DNA of 64,000 bases from contig NW_006766891.1 in NCBI RefSeq assembly GCF_000275845.1, positions 685,903 through 749,902 on the forward strand, given 5' to 3'. This document shows positions 1-11,366 of the stretch, piece after piece; position 1 is the stretch's first letter, and every line of letters begins with the position of its first letter. A program made the translations under genes and the position numbers. The notes under the pieces were generated by a model that was not told the DNA's origin, made no database searches, and saw nothing but the letters and a program-made list of their open reading frames with translations. The stretch comes from Dichomitus squalens LYAD-421 SS1. Its lineage: Eukaryota; Basidiomycota; Agaricomycetes; Polyporales; Polyporaceae.

Positions 1-484
1 ATTGTGTGGAAGCGTTTCAGGTTGCTCCTTCCGTTTCTGTTCCTCTTGGGCGTAGCGGAGCACTAGCGGCCTGGGTGAAGGGAGCACATGTAGGGCGTCA
101 TGAAGTAACAGCGGGGCGGAGCTCACCTAGCTGCCTGCCACGCTTGCACCGCAGTCTCCATAGCTACGTTCTTGCGCAGATGGACCTCAGTGGCTGGCTT
201 GCGACAAGTCGGACACTGGGGTTGCTCGGGCAGTGCGGAGCGTATGCACTGCAGAGCACTTGAGTCTCGGGACGTCTGGGGCGATGAACGGGCGGACACT
301 CACGCACCGCGGAGCAGAAGGTGTGGCCACAGTTAAGGGAGACAGGGGCGTCGTAGAAGTCGCGGCATATACTGCATCGGAGGGCGTCGTCGAAGGCTCG
401 GAGACCAGGGGTGGTGGTGTCGTCGGGGAAGTCGGTGGAGTCTGAGATGTCCTGAGCGAGGAGCCTGTCGAGCATTGAGGCCAT
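1..484 (-). CDS. rad18: RAD18-like postreplication-repair E3 ubiquitin ligase, 5' part
   Basis: Start codon at 484 on the minus strand. Exons 484-308, 248-127 and 70-<1 join in frame, giving about 123 visible residues; the rest lies beyond the left edge. The protein opens with MASMLDRLLAQDISDSTDFP. A C3HC4 RING finger follows at roughly residues 36-75: CSIC, then CGHTFCSAC across the first splice, then CPTCRK. After the RING come KNVAMETAVQAWQAARPLVL and a charged helix. This order and spacing match RAD18, which with RAD6 mono-ubiquitinates PCNA at stalled replication forks in the nucleus. The SAP and zinc-finger regions expected downstream are not in the window. Intron 1 falls inside the RING, just before CIRSALPEQ. 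The gene is divergent from the F-box gene to its right, sharing a short upstream region. Family assignment is strong; completeness cannot be judged. Confidence 0.88.
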
Positions 485-658
485 TGCGGCTGCCTAGCAT
501 GGGCGACGCAGTGAGGGACAGCCGGTGAATGCGCGAGGCGGAGACTGTGGCTGCAGCGCTGCAGAGCGAGGCCCGGGAGTCGGACCAACGACGCGACGCG
601 ACCCCGCGAGCCAACTCGCCCTGTGACTCGCATCGACGCGTCACTGTCACGTGACTGC

Positions 659-2402
659 ATGCGCGTGCCACCAGCTGCAAGCATTCGCGCATACACCTCC
701 CCCTTGGTCCGCAACGTTGTTGATGCATCTCAGCCGGCAGACTCTCGCGACGAACTCCGAGCCGGTATGCTGCCAGCGCAGGATATGGCGGCCGTCGAGG
801 AGCCCATGGGCAATGGGCCGTCGCAAACGTACAACTCCTCGTCGCCGATGAACACTCTACCGCCGGAGCTGCTTGGACTTATCCTCACATTCCTCGTCCT
901 GCCTATGAATCTGCAACCCAAACTACGCGGTGCACGAGGGACTATGCTACCCGACCCCCTATACGACCGCCCAGCTCAAGTTCCATCAATGAATGCGGAT
1001 ATTCTTGGGGTAACGCACGTTTGCAAGTACTGGCGTGCGGTGGCCATCCGAACTCCTGATCTATGGGCGTCGTTCGCCGTCTTCCATCCGGACCTCGCGC
1101 AGGAGTGTTTGGTACGCTCGAAGACCGTCCCCCTGTCCCTTTCCATAGAGTACGCCGTTTCGCCGCATGTCACTCCCATCCTTGGAGACTCGGCCCATCG
1201 CCTTCGTTCAGTGTACGTTCGCCAGAAGACGAATATAATAGAGTCGGTATGGCGCCAGCAGCTTGTCACGCGTCCGGCTCCCTGCCTAGAAGAGCTGTTC
1301 GTCGAGGATAGCGAACGGCACTTTCGGCTCGACGGCCCTCCCCTCCCGGAGGATGCGACATCTCCACTGCCAGTGATGTTCAGCGGCGTTATCCCACGTC
1401 TACGCACCCTCGTCCTCAGAGGCGTACCTATGACATTCACTTCCCCCCGACACCCTGATCCACCTTGAGCTTGGGGAACTATACTTAGCACCACTTCGCT
1501 CGTTCTCATCTTTTCTCGCGATGCTTCGGAGTTGTCCATCACTCGGAATCGTGAACATACGCGGCTGGTTCGAAGTCGCTTCCGATCCTGTCGCACTCCC
1601 GAAGCTGGAAAAGCTGTATATGGAGCTTGAGCTTAGGCTAGCTCCGGGAGTCTTGCTCGCGTCCCTAGCTCTCCCATCTAACGCTGACGTAGCTGTCCTC
1701 CCCGCTGTGCTTGAAGAGGGACTCTTCCCGACACTACTAGGCGCCATTACCCCATCTTCTGCTCCACCGTGCTTTCAAAGCTTCCGCTGTCTCAGTGCTT
1801 CATGGGATGGCGTTGGCGAATGGCATATGCAAGCCTACCGCCGGACTACCGCACAGTCGGGCCGACCCGCACTCGAAGTCGACGGGAGGGACGCAACGTG
1901 GGCAGCGCCCGGTGTGCCAGAGCATTGGGCTGGCTTCCTCTACGACTGGCCATTCGATCCCTCCCGGATCGAAACGCTCATTCTGGACCACCGCCCGGAC
2001 CCGTACCCGTCTCACCTGTCGGAGTCAGACGGCATAAACTCCACCCAAGGGGGACCAGTACTAGTGTTCGGGCACTGGGACCCCGTATTCGGGCAGCTAC
2101 CAGCGCTCACGTCCCTCACGGTGAAGCACCTCCTACCCACGGAGATGGAGTCGCTCATCGAGGCCTTGAAGGGATCTGCGTCCGGGTCAGGGCTGGTCTG
2201 CCGAGGTCTAGCAACGCTTGAAGTCACCAGTACGCGGATTACAGAACGAACGCGATGTGGCTTGATTGAGGTTATTGCTGTGCGCAGTCCGGGAGTAGGC
2301 CTAGGGAGGGCGTTCAAGCACATACACCTGGTGGAATGCCCTTTCGAAGGGGCTGGTAGCTTTGTGGAGGCATTGAACATTGAGGTACACATCGGACAGT
2401 AG
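659..2402 (+). CDS. F-box/leucine-rich protein with an unresolved frame break near 1443
   Basis: Two long reading frames make one protein. The first runs to 1468 and holds an F-box core (MNTLPPELLGLILTFLVLP, then VTHVCKYWRAVAIRTPDLW). The second enters before 1521 and continues with leucine-rich repeat-like text to the stop at 2402. The frames meet at a run of six C (1443-1448). Dropping one C gives a smooth repeat (TFTSP, then DTLIHLELGELYL). Alternatively a 46-nt intron 1424-1469 (donor gtacct, acceptor ttgag) also restores frame but loses that repeat unit. F-box proteins recruit substrates to SCF ubiquitin ligases; no substrate can be inferred. In-frame ATGs occur at 659 and 767; the earlier is used here. 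Large F-box families with variable LRR tails are typical of basidiomycetes. The gene could be functional, mis-sequenced or a young pseudogene. Confidence 0.7.
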
Positions 2403-2948
2403 CCAGACACTTGCGTTGCGTACCAACTCGCGGTATTGTGGGGTTGACGGTTTTGGTCGCGCTCTTCCGTGTACTATAGCTGAGCGCACTTATGCTCGGT
2501 TGGTTGAAGTTGTTGAGTAGGGTTGTCAGGTAGCCCAGAATATCTGTCCAGTACCTCCCGTACATGACGTCGTCGACGCTCGACGCGTGACTGCACGCGC
2601 CTTGCCGACGGTACGTAGCGAGTGGGAGTGCCTGCCGAGCCCGTTGATAGCACAATTGATGGAAACTTCGCTTGCTCCACTACGCCAGCCCTTGCCCTTC
2701 TGACGGAAGCACGCAAATCCCAGATCGGGCTCCGATGCATCCACGATCCCCATTCTGCCCTTTCCCTACATAGCACATGTCGTTCATAACTATGGAGCGC
2801 TCCTGATCGCAACATGAGGTTATGCGGCTGTTCCCTGCAGCCCCTGATCTATGTTGCAGCCCAGCTATAGCATTCAGACTTATCATCATGGCTACATAGA
2901 GCCGCATCCTGAACCATCCCTCCGTGTAGGACCCACCTCAACCCCACC
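2403..2948. other. Intergenic stretch without a supported gene
   Basis: About 550 bp between the F-box gene and the membrane-protein gene. All open frames are short, on conflicting strands, and show no domain, signal peptide or splice-consistent continuation. It probably holds the F-box terminator and the promoter of the next gene. A CT/CA-rich segment lies just before the ATG at 2949. Confidence 0.5.
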
Positions 2949-4417
2949 ATGGGAGAAGGCGCGATACCCCTCGACAGAGCCTACCTCGTAGCCATCTGGC
3001 TCGAGACTCTTTTCTACGGTACGTACTCACCATCCTACCGCCTTCTCCCGCTCACCGCCATCGCTCTTCGTCCTCGGCAGGATGCAACGTCTGTCTCTTC
3101 GCCTCCTACCTTTACGTCACCCGCTTCAGCCGCCAACCCCGCCACATCTCCCCCTACATCTTCTGGGTCGGCTGCCTCATGTTCTGCTTCTCCACCGTGC
3201 ACGTCTCCCTCGGCTTCGCCCGCCTCGTCTGGGGCTTCATCGACTACCGGGATGACCCCGGCGGGCCCGCCGCCTTTTTCTCTGACGTCTCCCAGCCCCC
3301 AAACGTCGCCAAGGTCATCATCCACACCGTGAACTCCATCCTTGGCGACAGCATCGTCGTGCGTACCTTCTCCGTCCTGCTGCGATCTCGGCGCTCGGTA
3401 CTGACCGACGGGTGGGGTTACGGCATCTTGATGGGCAGGTCTGGAGGTGCTACCATGTCTGGGCGGCGGAGTGGAAGGTGTGCGTGCTGCCTGTGCTCCT
3501 GATCATCGCTTCTGCAAGTGAGTGGACCCCTCATAGCATACGCGGTATACCGCCCCGCTCACAAGAGGGCACGCACAGTCTGTGGCTTTGGCCAAGCGTA
3601 CATCTTCGCGACCGCCAAGACGACACACAGCGCCTTTGCTGCGGTACGTCCCACCCGTCCTCGTGCAATGCGCACCGCTCAACGCGTCCGCTAGACCCTC
3701 GCGCGGTGGAACGGCTCCCTCTTCTCGCTATCCTTCGCGACAAACGTAGTCGTCACAGGCCTGATCGCAGCACGACTCTGGTACGTCTCATTCCCCCCCC
3801 CTCCCCCACCCCCTTCTTCCCCCCCCTGCTCCACAATTGACCGCCGCCCAACAACTCTCTGCATCACACACGCGTCCTGGCCCCGCACTCATGACCATCC
3901 CAGGTACCTCTCGCGCGCTTCGGGCGCCTCGGGCGTGTACCGGTACCGCTTCGCACGCGCGTTCCTGCTCATCATCGAGTCCGCGATGATCTACTCTACC
4001 GCGGTGCTCATCGAGATCGTGCTCTACTTCTCCGGCAACAACGCGTTCTACATCGTCTACGACCCCATCGCCCAGCTCACCGTGCGTCGCCTCCCCCTGT
4101 CTCATGAGTCTCCTTTCCGGACAACGCTGACATGCCGCCCGCCCGGCCAACGTACACAGGGCATGGTCCCCACGACGATCATCATCGTCGCCGCGCTCGG
4201 GCTCACCTACTCCGAGGACTCCGCCGCGTCCACCACGCGCGCGTCCACGATCCAGTTCATGGCGAGCAGCGGCGCCGGCCGCGCTGCGCGCCGCTTCGCG
4301 TCCTCCGCGTCTCGCTCCGGGACAGACGTCGACCCCGAGATTTCCGTCATCGACATCTCCGACGACAAGCCCGAGGGCGGGCTCGAATTGCGGGCTTCTG
4401 CGCTCGCCTGGCGGTAG
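2949..4417 (+). CDS. Multi-spanning membrane protein of a basidiomycete seven-TM-like family
   Basis: Seven exons join in frame to about 337 residues: 2949-3018, 3081-3358, 3439-3517, 3579-3643, 3695-3780, 3904-4081 and 4160-4417. Around seven hydrophobic segments are visible, including AYLVAIWLETLFYG, ISPYIFWVGCLMFCFSTVHV, VCVLPVLLIIASAICGFG, SLSFATNVVVTGLIAARLW, AFLLIIESAMIYSTAVLIEI and MVPTTIIIVAALGLTY. The WRCYHVW stretch after TM3 and the TNxxxTGLIAxRLW stretch resemble a large family of uncharacterised basidiomycete integral membrane proteins. The C-terminal tail is hydrophilic and Ser/Asp-rich (EISVIDISDDKPEGG), probably cytosolic. Function is unknown; receptor or transporter roles would be guesses. 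An apparent frame break at 3518 disappears when the 61-nt intron 3518-3578 is used, so the gene looks intact. Confidence 0.75.
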
Positions 4418-7366
4418 CCCGCTCTGGCTGGTTCTGGGGAGGCGTCAGCCGTTACCCACGGAACCGTATTGCTGCATACCGTGGCCCGTGGGCCGGGCAG
4501 GGCTCGGTATACGACGCACGCGGAACCCCCCCCCCCCTACATTGCTGAACGTTTCACGTTTGGGGACGGCGTGATATACCGGAGTAGTGTATACCCGGAC
4601 CGCAATGGAGACGTACATGATGATGTTGTAGTATGTAGCAGCCGTGAGGACCAACCATTTCCGGTTCCAATCTGCGTAGGGTTAATTGTCAATGATCATC
4701 CCTTCGGACCTCCGAGTCCCCGATACATAATCTGCACCAAGATGAGTTCGTTCCACAGGCTCGGGTCGTCTGGTCAAAGACCCGGACCCGGACATCTTCG
4801 AGATCATCAGCAGAATTCATTCATAGACAAGAAACATCTTCGACATCATCTATAGACCTCGTCCACGATACCATCGAGAGAAGCCTCTTCCCCGCAGTCA
4901 GTGCTCAACCACGGCCTCTAGTCGAGAACAAACCACGTCGGACACATGGATTGATACACAGCAATCTGGCGGACCCCTGCACTCCTGACAGCAGTCGCTA
5001 GCACGGGCAGTGGCGGTGCCGGTGGCGGACAGCTCTTAATGAATTTGTACCCGGCGAGACCGGACGTGCCGCCCACCAGAGACATCGGAATCGCGATCTG
5101 TCAAATGTCAAATGTCCCTGCTCCGACCAAAGCTGGCGAGGGCTCGTACCACGACCGCTCAGCGAGGACTGCGATATGCCATTGCTGGGGTGCACGAGAC
5201 CGTCGGGGGCTTGAATGGTAGCCGGGGAAGGGGCACTTAGCATCGGGCCAACCCCAGCCTCCGCTCATGCCAGAGATTCCGAAGCGGCTGCACGCATGTT
5301 CCCCGATGCAGACAACGCAACGCGGACAAAGAAATCAGGCTGCTCACTTGGGAGAGAGTAGCACCGCGCATACAGGCCCTCTGTGATTATCAAACCATTC
5401 CGGTAGCCTTTCAAGTTTCAGCGGCGCCGCTCTGTCAGACGCAGACACGATGGAAGTCTCTTGCGACGTGAGCAGCGCAACACCATAGATTCAGTGGTCT
5501 GGAGCATGCGGGTATTCGCTGGCCACACGCGGCCATGAGACCTGGGACGATAAGTCCATTCGTACGTCGAGGAGGAGCGAGGGCTTGCCGAGATTTCTTG
5601 CAGCACCCGCAGGCTCGCATGTTTTGTGCACCGCTTCTCGTCTCTTGATAGACACCCCTCCGATGTCGGAGGCCGTGTCAATATTAAATCCCGGTTTTAT
5701 ATCCATAAGTACGGCTTTGTGCGCGACAATATGATTGTGGAGGTAGTGGTCGCTGAAAAGGAGCTTACAGCGGCACAGGGGCAGTCGGACGTGTCAGACG
5801 CCGACGCACGAGCGGACTTCACACGCTTCTTGAAAGCGACGCTCACCTTGTACATGCAATGCAGCCCGTCTGTTAGTCCTCCGTACGCTGTCGACGAGGC
5901 TCAGAGAGAACATGCGTCCCTTCGCAGTGGCCAAGGACGGACCCTCATGCCAAATCGAAAGGCTCAGCTTTACAACGACTATCCCGGAACCCTTGGAGGC
6001 TGTGCCTTAGTGCCATGTGCTCGATACTTGGTGCTCGTATGAGAGCCGAGCATGTGTATAGGTGAGTGATGTCATCTGCATCCATGTTGATGATGTTGCA
6101 GAGGCCGAGGTCGAATTGCCTACACCGTTGCCTAATGTAAATGTCCCTGGCCGACCTAGCCATCGTCGCCTTGTGCTTTCTTGCTGCGCTTGTGCGGCCA
6201 TGGAGCCTGTTTTGACACCGTTGTCTGATCATTGTGTACTGTCTTCGGTGTCTGTCCAATTTGTTTGCGCACTCAAGGGCCAGGAAGATGACTGGGAGGA
6301 GCGCCGTTCACGATGCACGTCTTTCGGGCATCGGTGTGGCCTTCAGTGCAGGAGACAGCTAACGATGCTGGTTGTATGATCGTCCCCGCCTCCTCGTGAC
6401 GAAAAATCTGTACAATGTTCTGGATCACCGGTTGGCGGTCGCATGCTTCCAGCTCGTCGCGCAGCGCCTAACATATCTCGGTTTTACTCACCAACGTCCA
6501 GCTGACCTGCCTGGCGCGGGTGAGCTTGGAGTCCTACATGGCAATACTGGTGCTCTCACAGGGTTACATCTCAATATCTGACAGACGTGTCAGTTAGATC
6601 TTCTGCAACTGCTAGCTTTCCGGATCAAGAGTTGTGAACAAACATCTGCCACCGACAGAGGGCAGGATCGCAGCCCACTGTATTCGGCTGGCTTCGAGAG
6701 TACTGTTGTCGACACGTATCTTGACATGTCACGCGGTCAGCTCGAAGCAGCATGTGCTCCTTTTCTGCAGTCTTCCAAACTTCGCGCATCTCACCCGGGG
6801 CACAATATTCGGAAGATTAGGGTCAGGTACGTGATACAATGCAACTGTTTTCGGAACCCCGCCGGGATCCTGGCTGGGATTGAGCCTATGTTACATCAAA
6901 ACCGCCGTTGTCGTGCGGTATCTCGAAGTCGTGCGGCGTTCTCGATAGTGCAAGCGCTCGGGAGCGCCGCATGGCGCATCTCTTCCTAACGACCTCTCTG
7001 AAGCCCGGTCCATTTGGTATCGCGTGAGTTCATCCAAAATAGTCCTCTTTTATCACGCTTCCGCCGATGTAGCCCAATGGCGTCTCGGCCTGGCCACTCA
7101 TCGAGAGGACACCCATGCGGGTACGCGCGGTCACCAGTGCCTCTGTTCGATCTCCCTGCCCGCAACGGCTTTTCTAACAACGCGCGTGCGTCCCCGCATT
7201 GTGCGTTATGCACCCGTGCGAGATCAAATTGAACCGGAAGACACTCGCGTTCTAGCGTCGCGGAGATGATAAAAAGGCCCTCTGTTGCCTTGTCCTGTCC
7301 TCGGGCACCCCTCCGGTTTACGCTACTAAGCTTCGCTCGCGAACCCCTGGCAGTCCAAGGTCGAAG
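4418..7366. other. Gene-poor region of about 2.9 kb
   Basis: No reading frame here shows a recognisable domain or splice-consistent extension. There is a C-run near 4530. Two modest frames on the plus strand (5626-6042 and 6062-6379) are not obviously protein-like. No terminal repeats or transposase motifs were recognised. It may contain decayed sequence, a non-coding transcript or upstream control of the chitinase gene at 7367. Confidence 0.45.
7269..7275 (+). promoter_or_regulatory. TATA-like box of the GH18 chitinase gene
   Basis: The motif ATAAAAA lies about 92 nt before the chitinase ATG at 7367. The spacing would place transcription start inside the intervening pyrimidine-rich leader. 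This is inference from motif and position only. Confidence 0.45.
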
Positions 7367-9201
7367 ATGATCTCATTCTGGCTCGCATCCGCTCTTTCCA
7401 CTCTGTCCATCGGGGCGCTCAATGTCCTCGCCTTCGATACCTCGAGGACTGACAACGTAAGTTCTTCTGTACTCCATGGCAGCATCTTCTATCGATACTG
7501 ATTGTCTTGACCCATAGGTCGCTGTGTAAGCTACACATATGCGTCTCCCTTGCGAACGACCTTGACGTGTTCGTTGTAGCTATTGGGGACAGAATTCATA
7601 TGGTGCTACGCACTCCGACACCGCGAACTTCCAGAAGAACCTTTCCTTCTACTGCCAGGTTCGACATAAGAACTCTGGGGAAATACAAGAGCATACACTG
7701 ATTGAATGTGATCCAGGACGATGCAATTGACGCATTCCCGATCGCGTTCTTGAATGTCTTCTTTAGCACCGGGGGCCTGCCATCTATCGACCTTGCAAAC
7801 GTAAGCCTCTCCGGCGTCCGGTATCGAAAAATGATCCGCGCATACTGTACACTCATTTCCTGGAATAGATCTGCAGCACCGCAACAAATCCGCTCTTCCC
7901 TGGCACGAACCTGCCTGACTGCTCGTTCATCGCCTCGGACATCGAGACCTGCCAGTCTAAGGGCAAGATCGTCACGATCTCCCTCGGTGGTGCCACCGGT
8001 GGCGCCGGCTTCACCTCCGCCTCCCAGGCGTCCGCATTTGGTGACACTATCTGGAACTTGTTCCTCGGTGGAACGAGCAGCACTCGTCCCTTCGGTAGTG
8101 CTGTCCTCGACGGGTTCGTGCTTCCAAGCCGCGCTGCATCGAGTGCTCATATTGATCATGTCCATCCAGTATTGACTTGGATATCGAGGGTGGCTCCACC
8201 CAGTACTTCGATTCTTTCGTCAACCGCATCCGGACACTGGCATCAGGCGCTCCCAAGAAGTACTATGTTACTGGCGCTCCCCAGTGCCCCTACCCCGATG
8301 CCTACATGTCCACGTGAGTGGTCTGCGTCTCGTATCATACAAAGGCATGTCTTAGTCTTTCAATAGGGTCTTGAACGCTGTCGGCTTCGACGCCGTCTAC
8401 GTCCAGTTCTACAACAACTATTGCAGCTTGCCCAACTTCAACAACGCCAATGACTGGGACTTCGGCCTCTGGGACACTTGGGCGAAGACGGTCTCGCCCA
8501 ACCCGAACGTCAAGATCTACATCGGCGCTCCTGGCTCGAGCTCTGCTGCTGGCTCGGGCTACGTCGACGCAACTACTCTCGCCAACATCGCCCTCTCGAC
8601 GCGCAGCCAATACTCCTCTTTCGGCGGTGTCATGCTCTGGGATGCCTCGCAAGCATACGGTACGCATCATATCTTTCAGTCGTTTGCTTGAGCTAATGTC
8701 TACCTCAGCGAACGGCCGCTTTGACCTCGCTATCAAGAACGCCATCAAACAGGGCGGCAACGGCGGCACGACCTCCACTCCGGTCACGGTCTCTGTCCCA
8801 TCCACGACTAGCACTCCGGCGACGACGACGACCCCCACCACGGTCTCCACTCCCAAGACCACCTCTACCACTCCGGTTTCGACCACGACCGCGTCCTCAG
8901 GCTCCTGCGCGAACGTCGCCGCGTGGGTCTCGAACATTGCCGTAAGTCTCCCTGGCTTCGTCTTCCGATCTGTTGATTCCACTGACATATCGCCCGTTCG
9001 CAACAGTACAACGGCGGGCAGCAGGTCGTGTACAACGGCCACCTCTGGACGGCGAAGTGGTGGAGCTATGCCGACGTTCCTGGAGGCGCGGCGGGCGACT
9101 GGACCGATGACGGCGCGTGCACGTCGTTCAACGCTGCGATCCCCACTCAGCGGTCCGCGTTCATGAGCGCGATCAGCTCCGCGCCTAAACCCACGCAGTG
9201 A
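7367..9201 (+). CDS. Secreted GH18 class III chitinase with C-terminal CBM5/12-type module
   Basis: Nine exons encode about 456 residues: 7367-7456, 7518-7525, 7580-7658, 7717-7800, 7869-8113, 8170-8313, 8367-8659, 8709-8941 and 9007-9201. Exon 2 is only 8 nt (gtcgctgt) and bridges into [11 protein letters not shown], the family's first strand. A hydrophobic signal peptide ends near residue 23. The catalytic motif [10 protein letters not shown] (DxxDxDxE, acid Glu) is assembled across the intron after 8113. VQFYNNYC and [12 protein letters not shown] are further GH18 hallmarks. A Thr/Ser/Pro-rich linker (about residues 320-370) precedes a chitin-binding module with [20 protein letters not shown] and AKWW. 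It hydrolyses chitin, either in the fungus's own wall or in prey or debris. A TATA-like box lies upstream. The family call is secure; the micro-exon needs transcript support. Confidence 0.93.
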
Positions 9202-9866
9202 GCTGTGGGTGGATGGGCTATCTTAATCTCTCACTCGGGTTTGCTGTCAACACTATGTAGATGATCATACGGGAATACAAGGGCATTAAATATATGGTCG
9301 GCTGTCGTGCCGACATGGTTGAGGACCGCGGGCCGGGGTGCGCAGATGCACGCCCACCCAGTGCAGAGAAGTTCTGGGTCCCAGACGCAATCCGAGCTGG
9401 GATGACTGGACAACGTGTCCTGGTGCGAACGACGGAACATCGGACAGCCTCAACGGGCTGGTAGGCGAGAGATGGAATGTGATTGCGCTGGCCCAGGTGA
9501 GAAGCACCGTATCCGTATCTGCTATTGATGAATGCTGACTTACGTGTAGGCTACTGTATACACGATGGATCATAATCATAAGTGCTAGCGCGGAGTCTCG
9601 TATAAAGCAAGCTGTGTTCATCTCTTGGCACCGTGGATTCTTGGGGTGCTTCGAGGCTACCGCAGCACCGGCGCGGCGCCAAGCGCTGCGATAGAGAAGT
9701 TCTTTGTCGCGTTCCCTGATGACTTCTACTGTGCCATTTTACCTAATTCAGGATGGATCCTGCATTGCGGCATCCTCGAGGTTCAATCTCGTGGCCGGTT
9801 CCTCGGAGGACCGCACTGTCAAATTGATAAAGGCTTGCAGCTGGCACTGGTATCCCGCTTTGATCC
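9202..9866. other. Intergenic stretch between chitinase and BTB genes
   Basis: About 660 bp with only short frames on both strands and no domain. It should contain the chitinase 3' end and the promoter of the BTB gene. A segment with splice-like signals (gtgagaagc near 9497, gtgtag near 9544) might be an untranslated exon of either gene, but coding capacity is not evident. Confidence 0.4.
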
Positions 9867-11320
9867 ATGGCCTCCGTCCCTGCTGCCCCCTCCGTACCTC
9901 TGACTCCAGCGGAGAGAGCTCTGAGGGACTCACTATTGCCTCAGGAGTTCCGAGATGTTCACTTGTACGCATTCACTCGGAAGACAATCTTCTCGGACGG
10001 CTCCAGCCGGATCGATCACCCGTTACCCATCTTTGCCGTAGGGTCCATCCTGAAGGATACGGACCATTTCTCGAAACGTGAGCAGATCACTCTGCTCTAC
10101 GAGCCCGCCGTCCCTCTCCTGACATAACCTCGTCACAGTCCTAACCTCTGGTTTCGCCGAGGCTAGCACTGATGGGCAGAACCCAATTCGACAGTATGCT
10201 CACGAATCGGAGTATGACTATGATTCCGACAGCGATCTCGACGAGTTTGAGGAAGTCGAAGATGTGCGAACCCCTGTAGCCTCTCTGTCTTCTAAGGGCA
10301 AGGTCAAAGAAGAGAATGTGAACGAGCCGGAGAGTCCCATGAGAATGGAGGGCGGTAGAAACGAGAAATCCCATCGGGTTTTCATTCCCAACATAGCCCA
10401 CCGCACGTATGTCTCCAAATGTGCCGGAAGGTGTCCCTCACTGAGCTACGGTTTCCTCTGCCAGCCTGAAAGCTTGCATCTTCTACTTGTACACCGACAA
10501 GATCAACTTTCTTCCTCTCCGCTCGAAAGGATCGGCACAGAGACGCCTTGCTTTTTTGACCACAGCCGGTACTCTTGCTCCTCCATGCTCTCCGAAATCT
10601 ATGTATCGCCTAGCCGAAGCGGTGCGTAGTGATCCCTATGCGTACATGTCTTGCATACACCGCGTCTGACTTGAAGCGACAACGTCAGTACGGCATATCG
10701 AAGCTGCAGGACCTTGCGTACGACGCAATAGTCTCCCAGCTTGGTCCGCAGAACATCGTGACAGAGGCCTTCTCGAGCTTCTTTGCAAGGTGTGCAGACT
10801 TCGCGCACTCATTCCATGAAATTTTGTATGCATTTTCATCGGCTTTTCCCAGATATGATCGCCTGCGGGAGCACGCCGTCTCCTACCTATCTCAGGTTTA
10901 CTCCGATCCCGCAGTCCAAGAAGCTCTTCCAGATTTTGTTGATAGAATCGCGCTGGGATGTCTCCCGCACGCCAGTGGGGTCCTCCGGTCCCTTCTCGGC
11001 CTACGCGTCACGCTGGCGCCTCCATCGAGAACTACTCAGCCCATCCGGAACATCCAATCGGAACAAGGTGTGCACGGCTGATTCATGGAGGAGAGGGCGC
11101 TCATACAACTGCGTCCTCAAAAGTGGTTGGCAACACGCTGGAAGATGCGGCTCCGGGCGGGTCGATATCCTCACCGATGCCCAACTCAGCTTCCGGTCCT
11201 TCATTACTCCACTCTCCCGGGCCCCTTCATAGTGACGATGAACGGCGCTTGTCGCGTAAAAGGAAGATGCAGAAACGAGCCAAAATGTCAGTGGCAGACA
11301 GCCAGACGAGTGACCAGTGA
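9867..11320 (+). CDS. BTB/POZ-domain-like protein, basidiomycete type
   Basis: Six exons join to about 382 residues: 9867-10077, 10139-10406, 10465-10621, 10689-10789, 10853-11067 and 11124-11320. The N-terminal half resembles a degenerate BTB fold. DVHLYAFTRK is followed by AVGSILKDTDHFSKLLTSGF, where the first is the strand/helix that usually reads 'hkavLsarS.yF..ml'. An acidic insert follows (ESEYDYDSDSDLDEFEEVED). Then comes LKACIFYLYTDKINF, the typical 'll.yiYtd.i.f' strand, and MYRLAEAYGISKLQDLAYDAI, the typical last BTB helices. The C-terminal tail is low-complexity and ends in a basic patch (RRLSRKRKMQKRAK) that could be a nuclear signal. Such proteins can act as adaptors in Cullin-3 ligases or in transcription; no partner is evident. 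The last intron (11068-11123) is supported by frame restoration only. Confidence 0.7.
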
Positions 11321-11366
11321 CGTCGTCCCTCGTCAGTAGATTATGCACATGTATGTATTACAGACC

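Noticed and set aside
3505..3580. Frame break in the fourth membrane segment of the seven-TM-like protein
   Set aside because: The 61-nt intron 3518-3578 (gtgagt...cgcacag) joins the flanking text in phase as SAICGFGQAY.
4418..7366. Decayed transposon in the first gene desert
   Set aside because: No integrase, reverse transcriptase, transposase motif or terminal repeat could be recognised by eye.
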